A DNA stretch of 36,089 nt, taken from contig DF237703.1 in NCBI GenBank assembly GCA_000708835.1, positions 1-36,089 of the forward strand. The letters are read 5' to 3'. This DNA comes from Klebsormidium nitens. Its lineage: Eukaryota; Streptophyta; Klebsormidiophyceae; Klebsormidiales; Klebsormidiaceae. Positions 10,121 through 19,232 of the stretch are shown here, one piece after another. The translations under genes and the position numbers were made by a program. Every line of letters begins with the position of its first letter. Positions within the stretch are counted from its first letter, which is position 1. Under the pieces are notes generated by a model, which had not been told where the DNA came from, ran no database searches, and saw only the letters and a program-made list of their open reading frames with translations.

Positions 10121-11425
10121 CTTGGGACGGCGACTTCTGCGAGGGATGGAGTTTGAACCACTTGAGCTCTTTACCCCGGTACCCGACAGGGACAAAGAAA
10201 CGGAGATGGAACTCGAAGCCCCGGACGTGAGCCCCGCAGGAGCCCCGGTCAAGACCATACAGGAGGACGAATCAGAGGAAGATCCCCTCAACCGTACAGG
10301 CCGCGACGACTTTTTTCGATGAGGAGACGGATACAATCCCAGACACGGACGAGAACTTGTTCTTCCGACCTTGGTCTGATGACGAGTGCCCAGTGGTGTT
10401 TCATATGACGCTGGAAGACCCCGGACAAGGGGTACAGAGAGCGCAGACGCAGGCACCCGACTTGCCGCCCGCTGAAGACTTGGAACGAGCGCCAGGAACG
10501 GAGTCTCTGGACGAGCCGCCCGACGGAGGAGCCAGCACTAAGGGGAGTCTCAAAGACGCCGCCTGCTGATCACTCCACGCTGCCGCAGACGCAGGCACAG
10601 GAGAGAGAGACACCGGACTTTGGCGGAGACCTTGGAACGCCGCAGTAAACGACTGAAACACAGGCATCCGATCTGCCCATCGCTAACTTCCTTTCACAGG
10701 CACAGACGCAGTCTCTAGACGAGCCGCCCATCGGCGCAATGGAGCCAGCACAGGGGAGCGCCCACGAGACGCCTTCCGCTGACCGCTTCGCGCTTTTGCA
10801 AACGCAGGCACATGAAAGAGAGACGACGTCTACGGAGGAAGAAGAAATGATTGCCATGCTCACGGGCAACCTGGACCAGCATCTCGGCTGGGACACACAG
10901 CAGATTTTGGAAGGTGCCACGCGCTCGACCAGGGCAGACAGGATGAGAAAAGAACCGGAGGGGTTTGACGCTGATGTACTGCAGGTACTAACGAGACAGC
11001 GGAACTTCGTCCGAAACGGAGGATACCAGACCCCGTTGTCCCAGTCGACCCTTGTCGAAAGGGTCGCCATAACCATTCTCACCGCCTGCCCCGGTGTGCC
11101 CCCGGACGAGGTCCTCGCCGAAGCCAAAAAGGCTATCCTGAATATGAGGGAGGACTACACTGAGAACATCATATCTGCGGTCCGAGACAACCTCCGCAAT
11201 CGCAGCCAGCCTGCGCTTAGCGAGGGGATTGAGGAGGGCCCGGCAGCGGAGACCGCGGCCTCAGCGGCTTTTGACCTGACCAACTTACCCCTCCCCGAAC
11301 CAGAGGAATATTTGATTGAGGATCCACAGGTGGTCGCCTACTTGTGCCGGGGTCAGCTCCCAGATCTTACGGAGCTCAACGTCAAGCAGCGAAAGGAAGC
11401 TAGACGACAGATCCGCGACAGGGCC
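10121..11425 (+). pseudogene. pol: Acidic Pol linker between RNase H and integrase, frame-broken
   Basis: The linker is about 1.3 kb and unlike the short one usual in the family. It is read in pieces: about 10121-10320, then the frame containing FFRPWSDDECPVVF to a stop at 10567-10569, then a third frame open from about 10650 that contains the ATG at 10739. A T6 run at 10311-10316 sits at one break. The middle is rich in Thr/Gln/Glu (TQAQERE, QTQAHERET) and is partly duplicated. The last part (10739-11434) looks like a folded helical segment, with EEMIAMLTGNLDQHLGW near its start. I recognise no domain. A further +1 break near 11425 joins it to the integrase. Confidence 0.65.
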
Positions 11426-12674
11426 CAGCTATGAGTATCTCAACGGCAGGCTGTGGAAGTTAGACAGGCCCCGCAGGAAACCCAACCAGATCCCCGGACC
11501 TACGACCAGACGAGCGGTTCTTTCGACAAAAGAGAAGGAGTTGGTGCTCAAACAGATGCACGACCTGGGAGGACACCCCAGCATCCCAAAGACACGGCGC
11601 CTGATCAAGGAACGCTTCTTCTGGAAACGTATGTACGAGGAGATCAGGGATTACATCGCGACCTGCGCTGCCTGCCAGATGACTGATCAGCCCACCACAG
11701 AGCGTACAGACGGCCGCACTCTAACCAGCACGGAGGTCGACCTCCCCCTGGAAAAGGTCGGGTTTGACCTGCTCGGACCCTTCCCCAGGATGTCGGAAGG
11801 CTTCGAGTACGTTTATATCTGGTATGACTACTTCTTCGGATGGATCGGCGCCGGACTTGGCCGGAGCAAGGACTCGAAGGAGGTGGCTGCCTTCCTCAAA
11901 ATGGACTTGTTTGCAGCGCACGCGTGCCCCGCCGTCATCGTGATGGACAACGACGCTTGCGTAGGCGAGGTCAAGGAGCTATGCGACCAGATGGGATCGC
12001 TCGTGCAACTCATCATAGCCTACTGCCCCCGCATGAACGGCGGGGCGGAGGCCTCGGTGAAGCTGGTCACAAAGAACATCCGGAAGCTCATCCTCCAGCA
12101 CGGACTTGAGTGGGCAACGCACATCTTTGAAGCACTCCTAGTAGTGCGAATCTGTTACCGTACAGCCACCAGGTTGAGCCCCTTTGAGATCATTTACGGC
12201 AGACTCCCGGTGCTCCCAGCGGAGCGCCTCCTGCAGACCCGGTACAGGATTCAGGAACCCACCTCCGCGGAAGGCGAGGCGCGAGCAGAGGAGGAGTTTG
12301 ACGGAGCAGTGCGCGGCTTGTGCGAGTCCAGGAGGCTCAACATTCTTCTCAGACAAGCGCATCAAGCCAACATGCGCGCAACCGCGGCTGCAAACAGGGA
12401 CATATCATAGATTCGCGCTGAGGCGGCCTATCAACGCCGGCAACACCGGGGAATCTATAGGGTAGCCAACCTTGTCCCCGGACAGCTGGTCATCATGAAA
12501 AAGGCCAAGCGCGAGCACAAGTTTGACACCGGATGGGAGGGACCCTACAGGTTTCTCTACTTCTATGACGAGGCTGCGCAGGTGGCAGTGCTTGAGGACC
12601 AGACCGGACAGCGCTGGACGCGTCACATTGTTATGCTACACCCCTATCAGCCGCGCGCGGCGGCCCAGGAGTAG
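11426..12674 (+). CDS. pol: Integrase (HHCC, DDE core, GPY-like C-terminus) with an internal TAG
   Basis: The frame runs through the zinc-binding N-domain (His 11559, His 11574, Cys 11664, Cys 11673), then the DDE core: Asp 11766 in VGFDLLGPFP, Asp 11946 in VIVMDNDACVG, Glu 12048 in NGGAEASVKL. The second Asp and the Glu are 33 residues apart rather than the usual 35, and the common SDNG/SDRG motif is replaced by MDND. TAG at 12408-12410 interrupts the frame. Directly after it, the same frame gives the C-terminal region (TGWEGPYRFLYFYDEA, then HIVMLHPYQ), a GPY/F-type module, ending at TAG 12672-12674. No chromodomain follows. Integrase would insert the DNA copy and make the short target duplication. 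Confidence 0.93.
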
Positions 12675-13120
12675 TAGTACGCGCGACACTACACCGCGCG
12701 GCTTCCGCGTCGATATCCCCGACGCGCGGAGTTAAAATCCTAGGGACTTAGGTTGACCGGCGATCGAGACTAAATTTACCGGCCCGACTAGCGAGCCCAA
12801 ACTCCGGAGCTTTTACCCGGAGCTTACTCCGGAGCTTCTTCCCGGAGTTACCAGGAAACGGCGGACCAAAACCCCGTCAAACCCTGCAATTGAAACCGCG
12901 CGACCATCGACACAGGCGCCGGGCGTAACAAACTCCGCGGTAGACCCCGGAGTCGTCATTTTGCAGATTGCCAAGCCCCGCATTTATTGCCCCGGATTCA
13001 GACCGCAGCCTGTCACATCAACCTTCTACTCAGCGGATATCCCGGCGCGGCAAGTTGCAGGGCTGACTGGGATTTGAAAGAGTGACCGGGGGAATAGGAA
13101 CCTGTCACATCATTGGTGCC
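12675..13120 (+). other. Spacer between integrase and the extra coding module
   Basis: No good reading frame. It contains four CCGGAG(C/T)T words at 12804, 12817, 12829 and 12842, spaced 13, 12 and 13 nt, and further CCCCGG words near 12940 and 12990. It could hold a subgenomic promoter, splice acceptor or packaging element for the downstream module; nothing in the sequence decides this. Confidence 0.5.
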
Positions 13121-14560
13121 ATGACTAGTAAGGATCAGTCTCTGAGAGCTCCCAGGGGAAATCCACCGGAGAACCCCAGGCAGGCAGGAGACTTGCATCC
13201 CACTCCTCAATCACCAAAGATTCAAGTGGACACAGATCCAGGGTTCAAGTTGAACAAGCGTAAGAGGGAAAAGGGCGCCAACTTTCAGAAAGGCATTGCA
13301 ACCTCCCCACCAGTCAGCGCCAAGAGACCCAACAGGTTGGAGGCCCTATGGGCAGCAGCGTCCGCGGTGTTGATACCGCCAGCAGGTAGTTCACCCCAGC
13401 AGGGAGGGATGGCAGAGGAGGCAGAGGAGACTCCGGGGCATGCTCAGTATACAGGGAAGCAGCAGGAGGGAGTGTGGAGACCAGCCCCGGAAGACTCATT
13501 CAGACAGGGTTACGGGGACATCCCGGCGTTGTTTGATGGTGAGAAGAAGGATGTTTGGGAAAGTGCCATTGCATTGTTCAAAGGAAAGAGGGAGAGTAGC
13601 AACAAGGAGACACTGGAGTCGGAGGCTCTGAATGTGATTGGGTCTGTCTTTCCGGGGTTGCAGGAGGAGCAGGTGGCTCCCCATGTTTTAAGCCAGGTGC
13701 AGGTGGTTGTGTGCTTACCGGAGGATTTTGATTCCTCTGAGTTCTACCAATACTATGAGCAGAACCCCAACCGGTTGCAGACGGCGGTCATCCTCCCCAA
13801 GCCCAAATCCAAACCCAAACCAAAGCAGGTTCCACCCCCCTCCCCACCGGATACGGAGATACTCACAGGAAGCCAAGTACCTATTGCACAGATGACTGCT
13901 GCAGGTGCTAGGAAGCAGGCCCGCAAATCCAGGTCAGCAACACCCAAACCGCAGGCAGTGGTCACCTCCGTGAGATATCCAACCATCTTCTCCTCTTTTG
14001 AGCAGGGAGCAGGACCCTCCGGAGCTGGTGAGGAGGCAGACGTTGAGGAGATCCCCCAGATCACCACGGAGAAGCCCCGGTCCAGACCTGCCACCAGAGG
14101 ATTGCAGAGGGCCATGGCCGCTGTTACCACAACAGGTCCCCCCTCCCCCGCTTCCCAGAGACCCCCGCCCCAGACCTGGAACCTCTCCTCACTCCGGACT
14201 TTTGTTCTGAACAAACGTCAGGCCCAGCAGCTGGCAGTTGCCCAAGAGTTCAAGAAACTCCGGAGTGACTACCAGCCCCCCCCTCAGCCCAAGCTAAAAC
14301 TTTCCACGTCCCTCACCGGGTACGCCCTGACAGTCCTTAAAAGGGATTTCCCGGGACTAGCCACCACTGACACACCGGGACAGCCATCCCTCCTCATCTC
14401 CCAGGGCAACCCCATGCGAGACAGCGACGGGATGACCCAGCAGGTGGCTCGCAGGCTGGCGACTTGGGCAGCGGCCTACCCCCAGGGACAGGACCCCCAG
14501 ACCAAAAACCCCCTGTACGTCAGTTTCAACGAATCGGCGTTTCGAAGGCTAGCCAAGTAG
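13121..14560 (+). CDS. Post-integrase module, segment A (Pro-rich, unknown)
   Basis: The start is the first ATG in a long open frame (13121, MTSKDQSLRAPRG); it runs 479 codons to TAG 14558-14560. I do not recognise the family. It is Pro/Gln/Lys-rich, with an early basic patch (LNKRKREKG). A more structured part around 13510-13800 contains FDGEKKDVWESAIALFKGKR and EFYQYYEQNP, followed by a Lys-Pro repeat (KPKSKPKPKQ). A C-terminal helical part has LNKRQAQQLAVAQEFKKLRS. No signal peptide or membrane span is visible, which argues against an envelope protein despite the env-like position. The closing TAG is followed in the same frame by more coding-like sequence, so A and B may be one protein. 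Confidence 0.7.
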   Translation: MTSKDQSLRAPRGNPPENPRQAGDLHPTPQSPKIQVDTDPGFKLNKRKREKGANFQKGIATSPPVSAKRPNRLEALWAAASAVLIPPAGSSPQQGGMAEEAEETPGHAQYTGKQQEGVWRPAPEDSFRQGYGDIPALFDGEKKDVWESAIALFKGKRESSNKETLESEALNVIGSVFPGLQEEQVAPHVLSQVQVVVCLPEDFDSSEFYQYYEQNPNRLQTAVILPKPKSKPKPKQVPPPSPPDTEILTGSQVPIAQMTAAGARKQARKSRSATPKPQAVVTSVRYPTIFSSFEQGAGPSGAGEEADVEEIPQITTEKPRSRPATRGLQRAMAAVTTTGPPSPASQRPPPQTWNLSSLRTFVLNKRQAQQLAVAQEFKKLRSDYQPPPQPKLKLSTSLTGYALTVLKRDFPGLATTDTPGQPSLLISQGNPMRDSDGMTQQVARRLATWAAAYPQGQDPQTKNPLYVSFNESAFRRLAK

Positions 14561-15985
14561 GTAGTCCAGGGGCCCACAGCGGTGGGGGAATCAGCGGGAC
14601 TTCTGACCGAAACCGGAAAGTTTGTTCTTTTTCGGGGCGAGAGCGTGAGCGAACTGGAGCGTAACGACTTTATCCCCACCCTCTACCTCCGCAAGGATGG
14701 CAAAGGCGCGGTAACCCTCTCCAGAGTTGGGGACCTCCGGACTAAGGAGGACATGGAGAAGTTCCGCTCCAACCTGGACAAGCTGACCACGGAGATGGAC
14801 ACCCTTGGGGAAGTTCTCTCTAAGGAGAAACTGAATGGCCACAAAGCCCCGGTCTTGGACCCCGGACAGAAGGTCTTCCACACCCTCCCCATCTACTTCT
14901 CCCTCGGGCTGCGGATCTTCCTCCCCCCCGTTCCCACACCGGACGGAAAATACTTCAAGTTCACTAGGTGGGAGATTCCTCGACAGCACGCGGTGGACCC
15001 CAAAACTCTGACCCCCGGTGACCCGCTGTTCGTCATTGATGACAGCAACAACAGGTTTGCCGGCGTCTGGTTCACGGCGTTCTGTGACTTCCCGGATCTT
15101 CCCGACGGGGGTGGACCCTGCCCTGTGGACCTCCTCCACTCCGCCTCTGACATAGACGCGATGGCCGCGGCGTTCGCCGTTGACGGAACAAAACCAGTTC
15201 CGGCCAACAACACCCGCTTCATATTCTACAGATTTATGGGGGGGTACCAGGGCGGGGATTGGACTCCACAGTTTTGCCCCGTATCGCAGTTCCGGGCGGT
15301 GCGCTACCACATTATGGAGGCCCGAACCTACGCCAAGAAAGGAGAGGAACGCTACCTCTGCCGCGAGCTCTCTTCCACCGAGTCCCCCGCGGGGATGGTC
15401 TTCACCCCTGGGTTTTACCAGACTCCGCCGGAACAGGGGAAGCCTAAAACCAACATCCCCCAGATCAGCATCTACTCCGAGTACATCTCCTGGCTCGACC
15501 GCCGGCTGGTCCCCTTCCCGGAAGCCGCCGTGACGGAGTTCAACAACCTTACACATCCCTACCGGTGGTTCGAGGATTTCAGGCTACCAGATGACCTCTA
15601 CCCCTACACTTCCCCGTGCGCGCCAAAGGGCATCCAGACCTGGGTAGCGGAGCTTTGGGATCAACAGGGAAACGAAGACGACGTGGTCTGCATCTATGGC
15701 AAGACGGAGCTCCCCGTATTCCCAAGCCTGGCAGAGGAGCGCCAGGAGACCCTCAGAACGCAGCAGCAGGAGGCCGCCAGGGAGACCCCCGGGTCGAAGC
15801 GGAAGGCGGAAGGGCCAGCAGAAGAAGTGGCGAGGAGAGGGAAGAAACGAGGCCCGACGCGGAGCCCGGCGCCGGGGCCAGCGACGAGGCTGTCTGCTCT
15901 GGTTGTTTTCGCCAGAAACCTCATCGCCGGAGGTCCGGACAGATTTGACGAGAACGTGAGCCAGTTGATGCTCACCTCCTCCCCG
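14561..15985 (+). CDS. Post-integrase module, segment B (globular, unknown)
   Basis: This continues the frame of segment A straight after TAG 14558-14560; the first ATG inside it is at 14754. It is the most globular-looking part of the module, with balanced hydrophobic and aromatic content and conserved-looking runs such as HTLPIYFSLGLRIFLPP, TRFIFYRFMGGYQGGDW and QISIYSEYISWLDRRLVPF. Near its end is a basic, nuclear-localisation-like stretch (GSKRKAEG...RRGKKRGP, about 15790-15855). I recognise no enzyme motif. At about 15970-15990 the natural reading slips by -1 into segment C; the old frame stays open to 16723 but becomes Ser/Arg nonsense, typical of a shadow frame. Confidence 0.7.
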
Positions 15986-17334
15986 GCGGCAAACTCCCCG
16001 CAAATTTCCGGAACAAGGACTGGTACGCCTTCTTGGCGGAGATGGACGACCTCATCCCACAGATTACCCTCAACCCCCTCGACGCGACGGAGTCGCCTCT
16101 CTTCGAGTTGTTCCTGCAGATCGCCACGGCAGTCGCCCCCCTCTCTCGAGATGCCGCCAACATCTTTGTCAGGCTGGCAAACGGCGTCCTCAAAAGACAG
16201 GACCTGGCGGAGGTTCTCCGTTTCTGGAGGAACTCTGAAAACAAACCCAGCGACTGTGATAAGCGGGACAAGGAGCGCGACGACGCCGAGCGGGAAGAAG
16301 AAGAGGAGGAACATGAGGAAGGAGGCGGGGACAAGGGAGCGCCGGAGTATGAGGAAGAAGGCGGTGTGCCGGGGGGGAAAGGAGGAAGCCCGGGTGCGAG
16401 AGAGGGGACTCCGGAAGGCGGAGACGAGCAGGGCGGTGAAGAAGGCGGAGAACAGGGGGGCTCCGACAAGCCCCGAGATAAGTCCCCAACTGCCGGCCTG
16501 GGCGAAGTTCAGCAGACAGCGGCGCTGGACCCCGGACACCTCACATGGCGATTTAGCGGCGCGCAACCGCGCAACTTGCACGGGTTCAGGTCTCCTTCCC
16601 CCCGGCGCGGGGTCTCGCAGTCCTCATCCGAGGAGCGGACACGACGGGGACGCTCCGCGAGTCGTTCCGTTTCCAGCGGACGCTCCAGCTCGCCGTCCGG
16701 AACGCCCCCCGGACGCGCGGTAAGGTATCGCTCTGTCTCCCCAGTACTTACGCGCCCAGCTCGTACAGAGACTTTCCCCCCAGCCGTTTATCGGTTCGAC
16801 CCCGACGTGTTCGAACCAGAGGGGTCAGAGCAGGTGTGTTACTCGACGGATGAGCCGGACGACTTCGCGGACCTGGGGGAGGGAGAGGAGGAGAGCCCCA
16901 CGGAGACCGACCCCGACGCGCCCAAACCGGGGCCGCCCTCCGCATCCAAGGGGGATGGCAAGTTCCCGTCGCCAGAAGGGCGCCCGAAAGGCGGGGTTAC
17001 AAACGGAGCCAAACCCCCAGTGCGGAGCAGACTAATCCCCCAGAAGAGACCAGTCCAGGAGAGACTGTCCGGGCCTTCCGGCGGCGAAAAGACCCCGCTG
17101 AAACACCGTCTGGGCCCGTCCCTCACGACCATCCCCGTTCGTGAGCGACTTGGCCCCGTCAGAAACGACGCCCTCAGTCACAGCCCCAAGACGGAGCCCC
17201 AAAACCCCAACGGGGTGAAAAAACCGTTTAGGCCCCAGACCCCTTTCCCGAGAGAAGAACGACGAGGTGACCTCCCCGCTACGCGATCCTTCGACAGCGG
17301 TGCAAGCTCGCCTCGGACCCCTCCCTACACCTAA
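15986..17334 (+). CDS. Post-integrase module, segment C (acidic then Arg/Ser-rich)
   Basis: The sequence reads on from segment B after a -1 slip (KLPANFRNKDWYAFLAEMDD) and ends at TAA 17332-17334. It starts with a helical region (about 16040-16240), followed by a strongly acidic Glu/Gly tract (about 16255-16500). An Arg/Ser-rich stretch follows (about 16585-16745, FRSPSPRRGVSQ, GRSASRSVSSGRSSSP), resembling the RS regions of RNA-binding or splicing proteins. The remainder is Pro/Lys-rich and low in structure. It may bind RNA or Gag; that is inference from composition only. Confidence 0.65.
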
Positions 17335-17950
17335 ACCCTCCGCCTTCGACCGCCTTTACGGTGCCCCGGTGACCGCGCAAAAGCGCACTCGTTTCGACGA
17401 GATCCCCACAGGAATCACCGTGGTCGAGGCAATCAAGACAGTGAACCAGCTCCGCGAACAGGTTAAAACGGCGGAGCGAACGAAGGAAGCGCTTGAACTC
17501 GCAGTACAGGCACTCCGCGGGGCAGATGCAGCGGCGGGGGAACAGAGCGACTGCGCGGCGCTGGCCCAAAAGGAAATGGAGATTTCTAACCTACGCATGC
17601 AGATTGCCGTGGCGGAGCACACCAAGATGGCCGTGGCTAGACGGGAGACGGAGAAAATCCACGAAGAAGTGGCGGAGTTTATGAAGGGGAATCCCAAGCG
17701 AATGAAGAAGCTGGCAGGCTTCTCCCCGGAGCGTGAACACTCCGGGCGTGGTGAGGCATCACGGCGGTTGGGACCCCCGCCACCCAAGCATTTCACCGAT
17801 TCGGGCCGCACCAGGACAAGGGAGAGGTCTCCTGCCTCTTCCGTCATCACGACCGCGGCGGAGCGCCCCACCACGGGGGCGCTGCGACTGCGCAACATGA
17901 TTGGCGCTACCCAGGCTCGTCTTCAGACAGGCTGGGACGTTGCGCCCTAG
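17267..17950 (+). CDS. Post-integrase module, segment D (coiled coil)
   Basis: The frame is open across 17267-17950 with no ATG at its start, overlapping the end of segment C in another frame. It probably continues the same polypeptide after a lesion between about 17230 and 17330. Residues from about 17426 to 17700 form a long heptad-like helix (VEAIKTVNQLREQVKTAERT, EMEISNLRMQIAVAEHTK), most likely a coiled coil for oligomerisation. The tail is basic and Pro/Ser-rich and ends at TAG 17948-17950, about 90 nt before the 3' LTR. I know of no matching family. Confidence 0.7.
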   Translation: MTSPLRDPSTAVQARLGPLPTPKPSAFDRLYGAPVTAQKRTRFDEIPTGITVVEAIKTVNQLREQVKTAERTKEALELAVQALRGADAAAGEQSDCAALAQKEMEISNLRMQIAVAEHTKMAVARRETEKIHEEVAEFMKGNPKRMKKLAGFSPEREHSGRGEASRRLGPPPPKHFTDSGRTRTRERSPASSVITTAAERPTTGALRLRNMIGATQARLQTGWDVAP

Positions 17951-17995
17951 ACAACATCTTCATTCTACCATTTACATGTAAGTCTCAATGATTCT

Positions 17996-18034
17996 CCTCG
18001 CTCCGGGACGAGCTCTTAGCGAGGGGATAGAGAA
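17996..18034 (+). promoter_or_regulatory. Hairpin and polypurine tract before the 3' LTR
   Basis: CCTCGCT (17996-18002) pairs with AGCGAGG (18018-18024). The purine run GAGGGGATAGAGAA (18021-18034) follows and overlaps the second arm. A purine run next to the 3' LTR is the expected plus-strand primer. It stops six bases short of the LTR start (TACAGC intervenes), which is slightly unusual. Confidence 0.65.
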
Positions 18035-18040
18035 TACAGC

Positions 18041-19228
18041 TGTGCTCTCTGTATAGGCCCGCTCCATCAAGGGCCCCACCAGGTGTACCGACCAGTGAAA
18101 GATTGCCACGTGGCGACAGGAGACAGGTGCAGATAGTACGCGGCTCCGCAGTCGCGCCTCCGGGGCCTGAACACCGGATCAATCCAGCAGGATCCGGGGT
18201 TTAAGGATTAGGACCTACGGGGGTGAAACTCCCCGCGTAGAGTAAACCTTAGCCGTAAGATTGGATTTCAGCGGTCGTTCCATACAGACCGGGGCCGTAC
18301 GATGACAAAGGTAGATCTTGTCTTTTGATTTCAAATAGGAAGTCTAGGCTACGAAGCGCGGAGTAGGTCCAGAATACTACCACAGTGATTAGTTCCGGAG
18401 TTCCGTCACCTTGCAAAGTGACTCAGTACCACACTGAGAATCTACGCTAAGGCTATTTTGGTCCTTGTGCAGGTTCTCCAGAGACCTTCGGGACTTCAGG
18501 GAGCAAGTGATAACTCCGGACAGACTCCGTTACTGAGTAGTTACGTAACTTCATACTCCATTAGCCCAGCTTCTAGGACGATAGGACTTGACGATTAGGC
18601 ATCCATTCCAACTTCTCTCGTTAGACAGCATCCTTGTAAAGCGCCGTTGTAGTGAGCAGGAAGGGTCCGCTGCCAGTGTTTTCAGCACGGTACCGCAGTG
18701 TAGCAGTGTGTTCTCCGCCGATCTCTTAAGGACACCGGTCTATAACCGGAAGCATTGTTCATCCGTTAGCCATTTATCCGCAGCTCCATTCAGTCTTTCC
18801 AGCGCTATTCAGCAGGTGGCATCCGCATGGCAGGTATGTGCACCCATGGCAACCGAAGGGGACCTCCCGATATGGTGGCTTGACATGAGACGGGGCTCAA
18901 CACGTTTGCAAGGCTGTATGTGTGTGTGGTGAAATTGAAAGTATTGCATGTGACCTCGACTCCTTAAGCTGGAGCGAGACTCAAATGGTATGGGACATTT
19001 GAGCATGTGTTGAATACTACTACTGTTTGCTAGGCTAGCCTGGTCAAGGGCCTGCCACCATCGACTTCCGCTGCGTAGATGAGATAGTCCCCCGCGGTTT
19101 ACAGACAGGTACCCCCGGTGACTGTGCTTGTAACCCCGGAACTACTGCATCGCTACTCGACCTCGCTCTAGTTGCAACCCCGCGGTCAAGTGGGCTTGCT
19201 ACGGAGGTGGTCCTCTCTAGAGAATACA
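18041..19228 (+). repeat. 3' LTR
   Basis: It begins TGTGCTCTCT and ends AGAGAATACA. The two ends are imperfect inverse complements (8 of 10), as expected for integrase recognition. It matches the 5' LTR at about 98.4% over the shared 1177 nt and carries the extra ten terminal bases that the 5' copy lacks. CTAT follows as the right target duplication. Confidence 0.95.
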
Positions 19229-19232
19229 CTAT
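19229..19232. repeat. Right target-site duplication (CTAT)
   Basis: CTAT immediately follows the ACA end of the 3' LTR and matches 2502-2505. Confidence 0.6.

Larger units (their letters stand above)
2506..19228 (+). mobile_element. Ty3/gypsy LTR retrotransposon, ~16.7 kb, with extra 3' coding module
   Basis: A near-complete element delimited by two ~1.18-kb direct repeats that begin TGTGCTCTCT; the right one ends AGAGAATACA, an imperfect inverse of the start. CTAT flanks both ends as a likely 4-nt target duplication (cctat/actat if read as 5 nt with one mismatch). Domain order is gag, CCHC, protease, RT, RNase H, integrase, which defines Ty3/gypsy (Metaviridae), not copia. Integrase lies downstream of RNase H and ends in a GPY-like region with no chromodomain after it. 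About 4.8 kb of additional coding sequence follows integrase, making the element roughly two to three times the common size for the family. The copy is interrupted by five amber codons and about eight frameshifts, so it is presumably non-autonomous. Confidence 0.95.

Noticed and set aside
9386-10230. Second (plant-type) RNase H as in Tat/Ogre elements
   Set aside because: Only one set of RNase H acidic motifs is present, and the linker before integrase shows none.
12580-12674. Chromodomain at the integrase C-terminus
   Set aside because: The frame ends soon after the HPYQ motif, with no aromatic cage pattern.
14591-15556. 321-codon open frame on the minus strand inside the retroelement
   Set aside because: It is the complement of segment B in a GC-rich coding stretch; Gly/Val/Glu-rich shadow frames are typical there.
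16033-16723. Ser/Arg-rich tail of the long frame continuing from segment B
   Set aside because: It turns into repetitive Ser/Arg nonsense exactly where another frame becomes helical and acidic, so I took the frame change at about 15980.
13121-17950. Envelope gene in the env position
   Set aside because: No signal peptide, no membrane anchor and no glycosylation-rich ectodomain could be seen in any segment.
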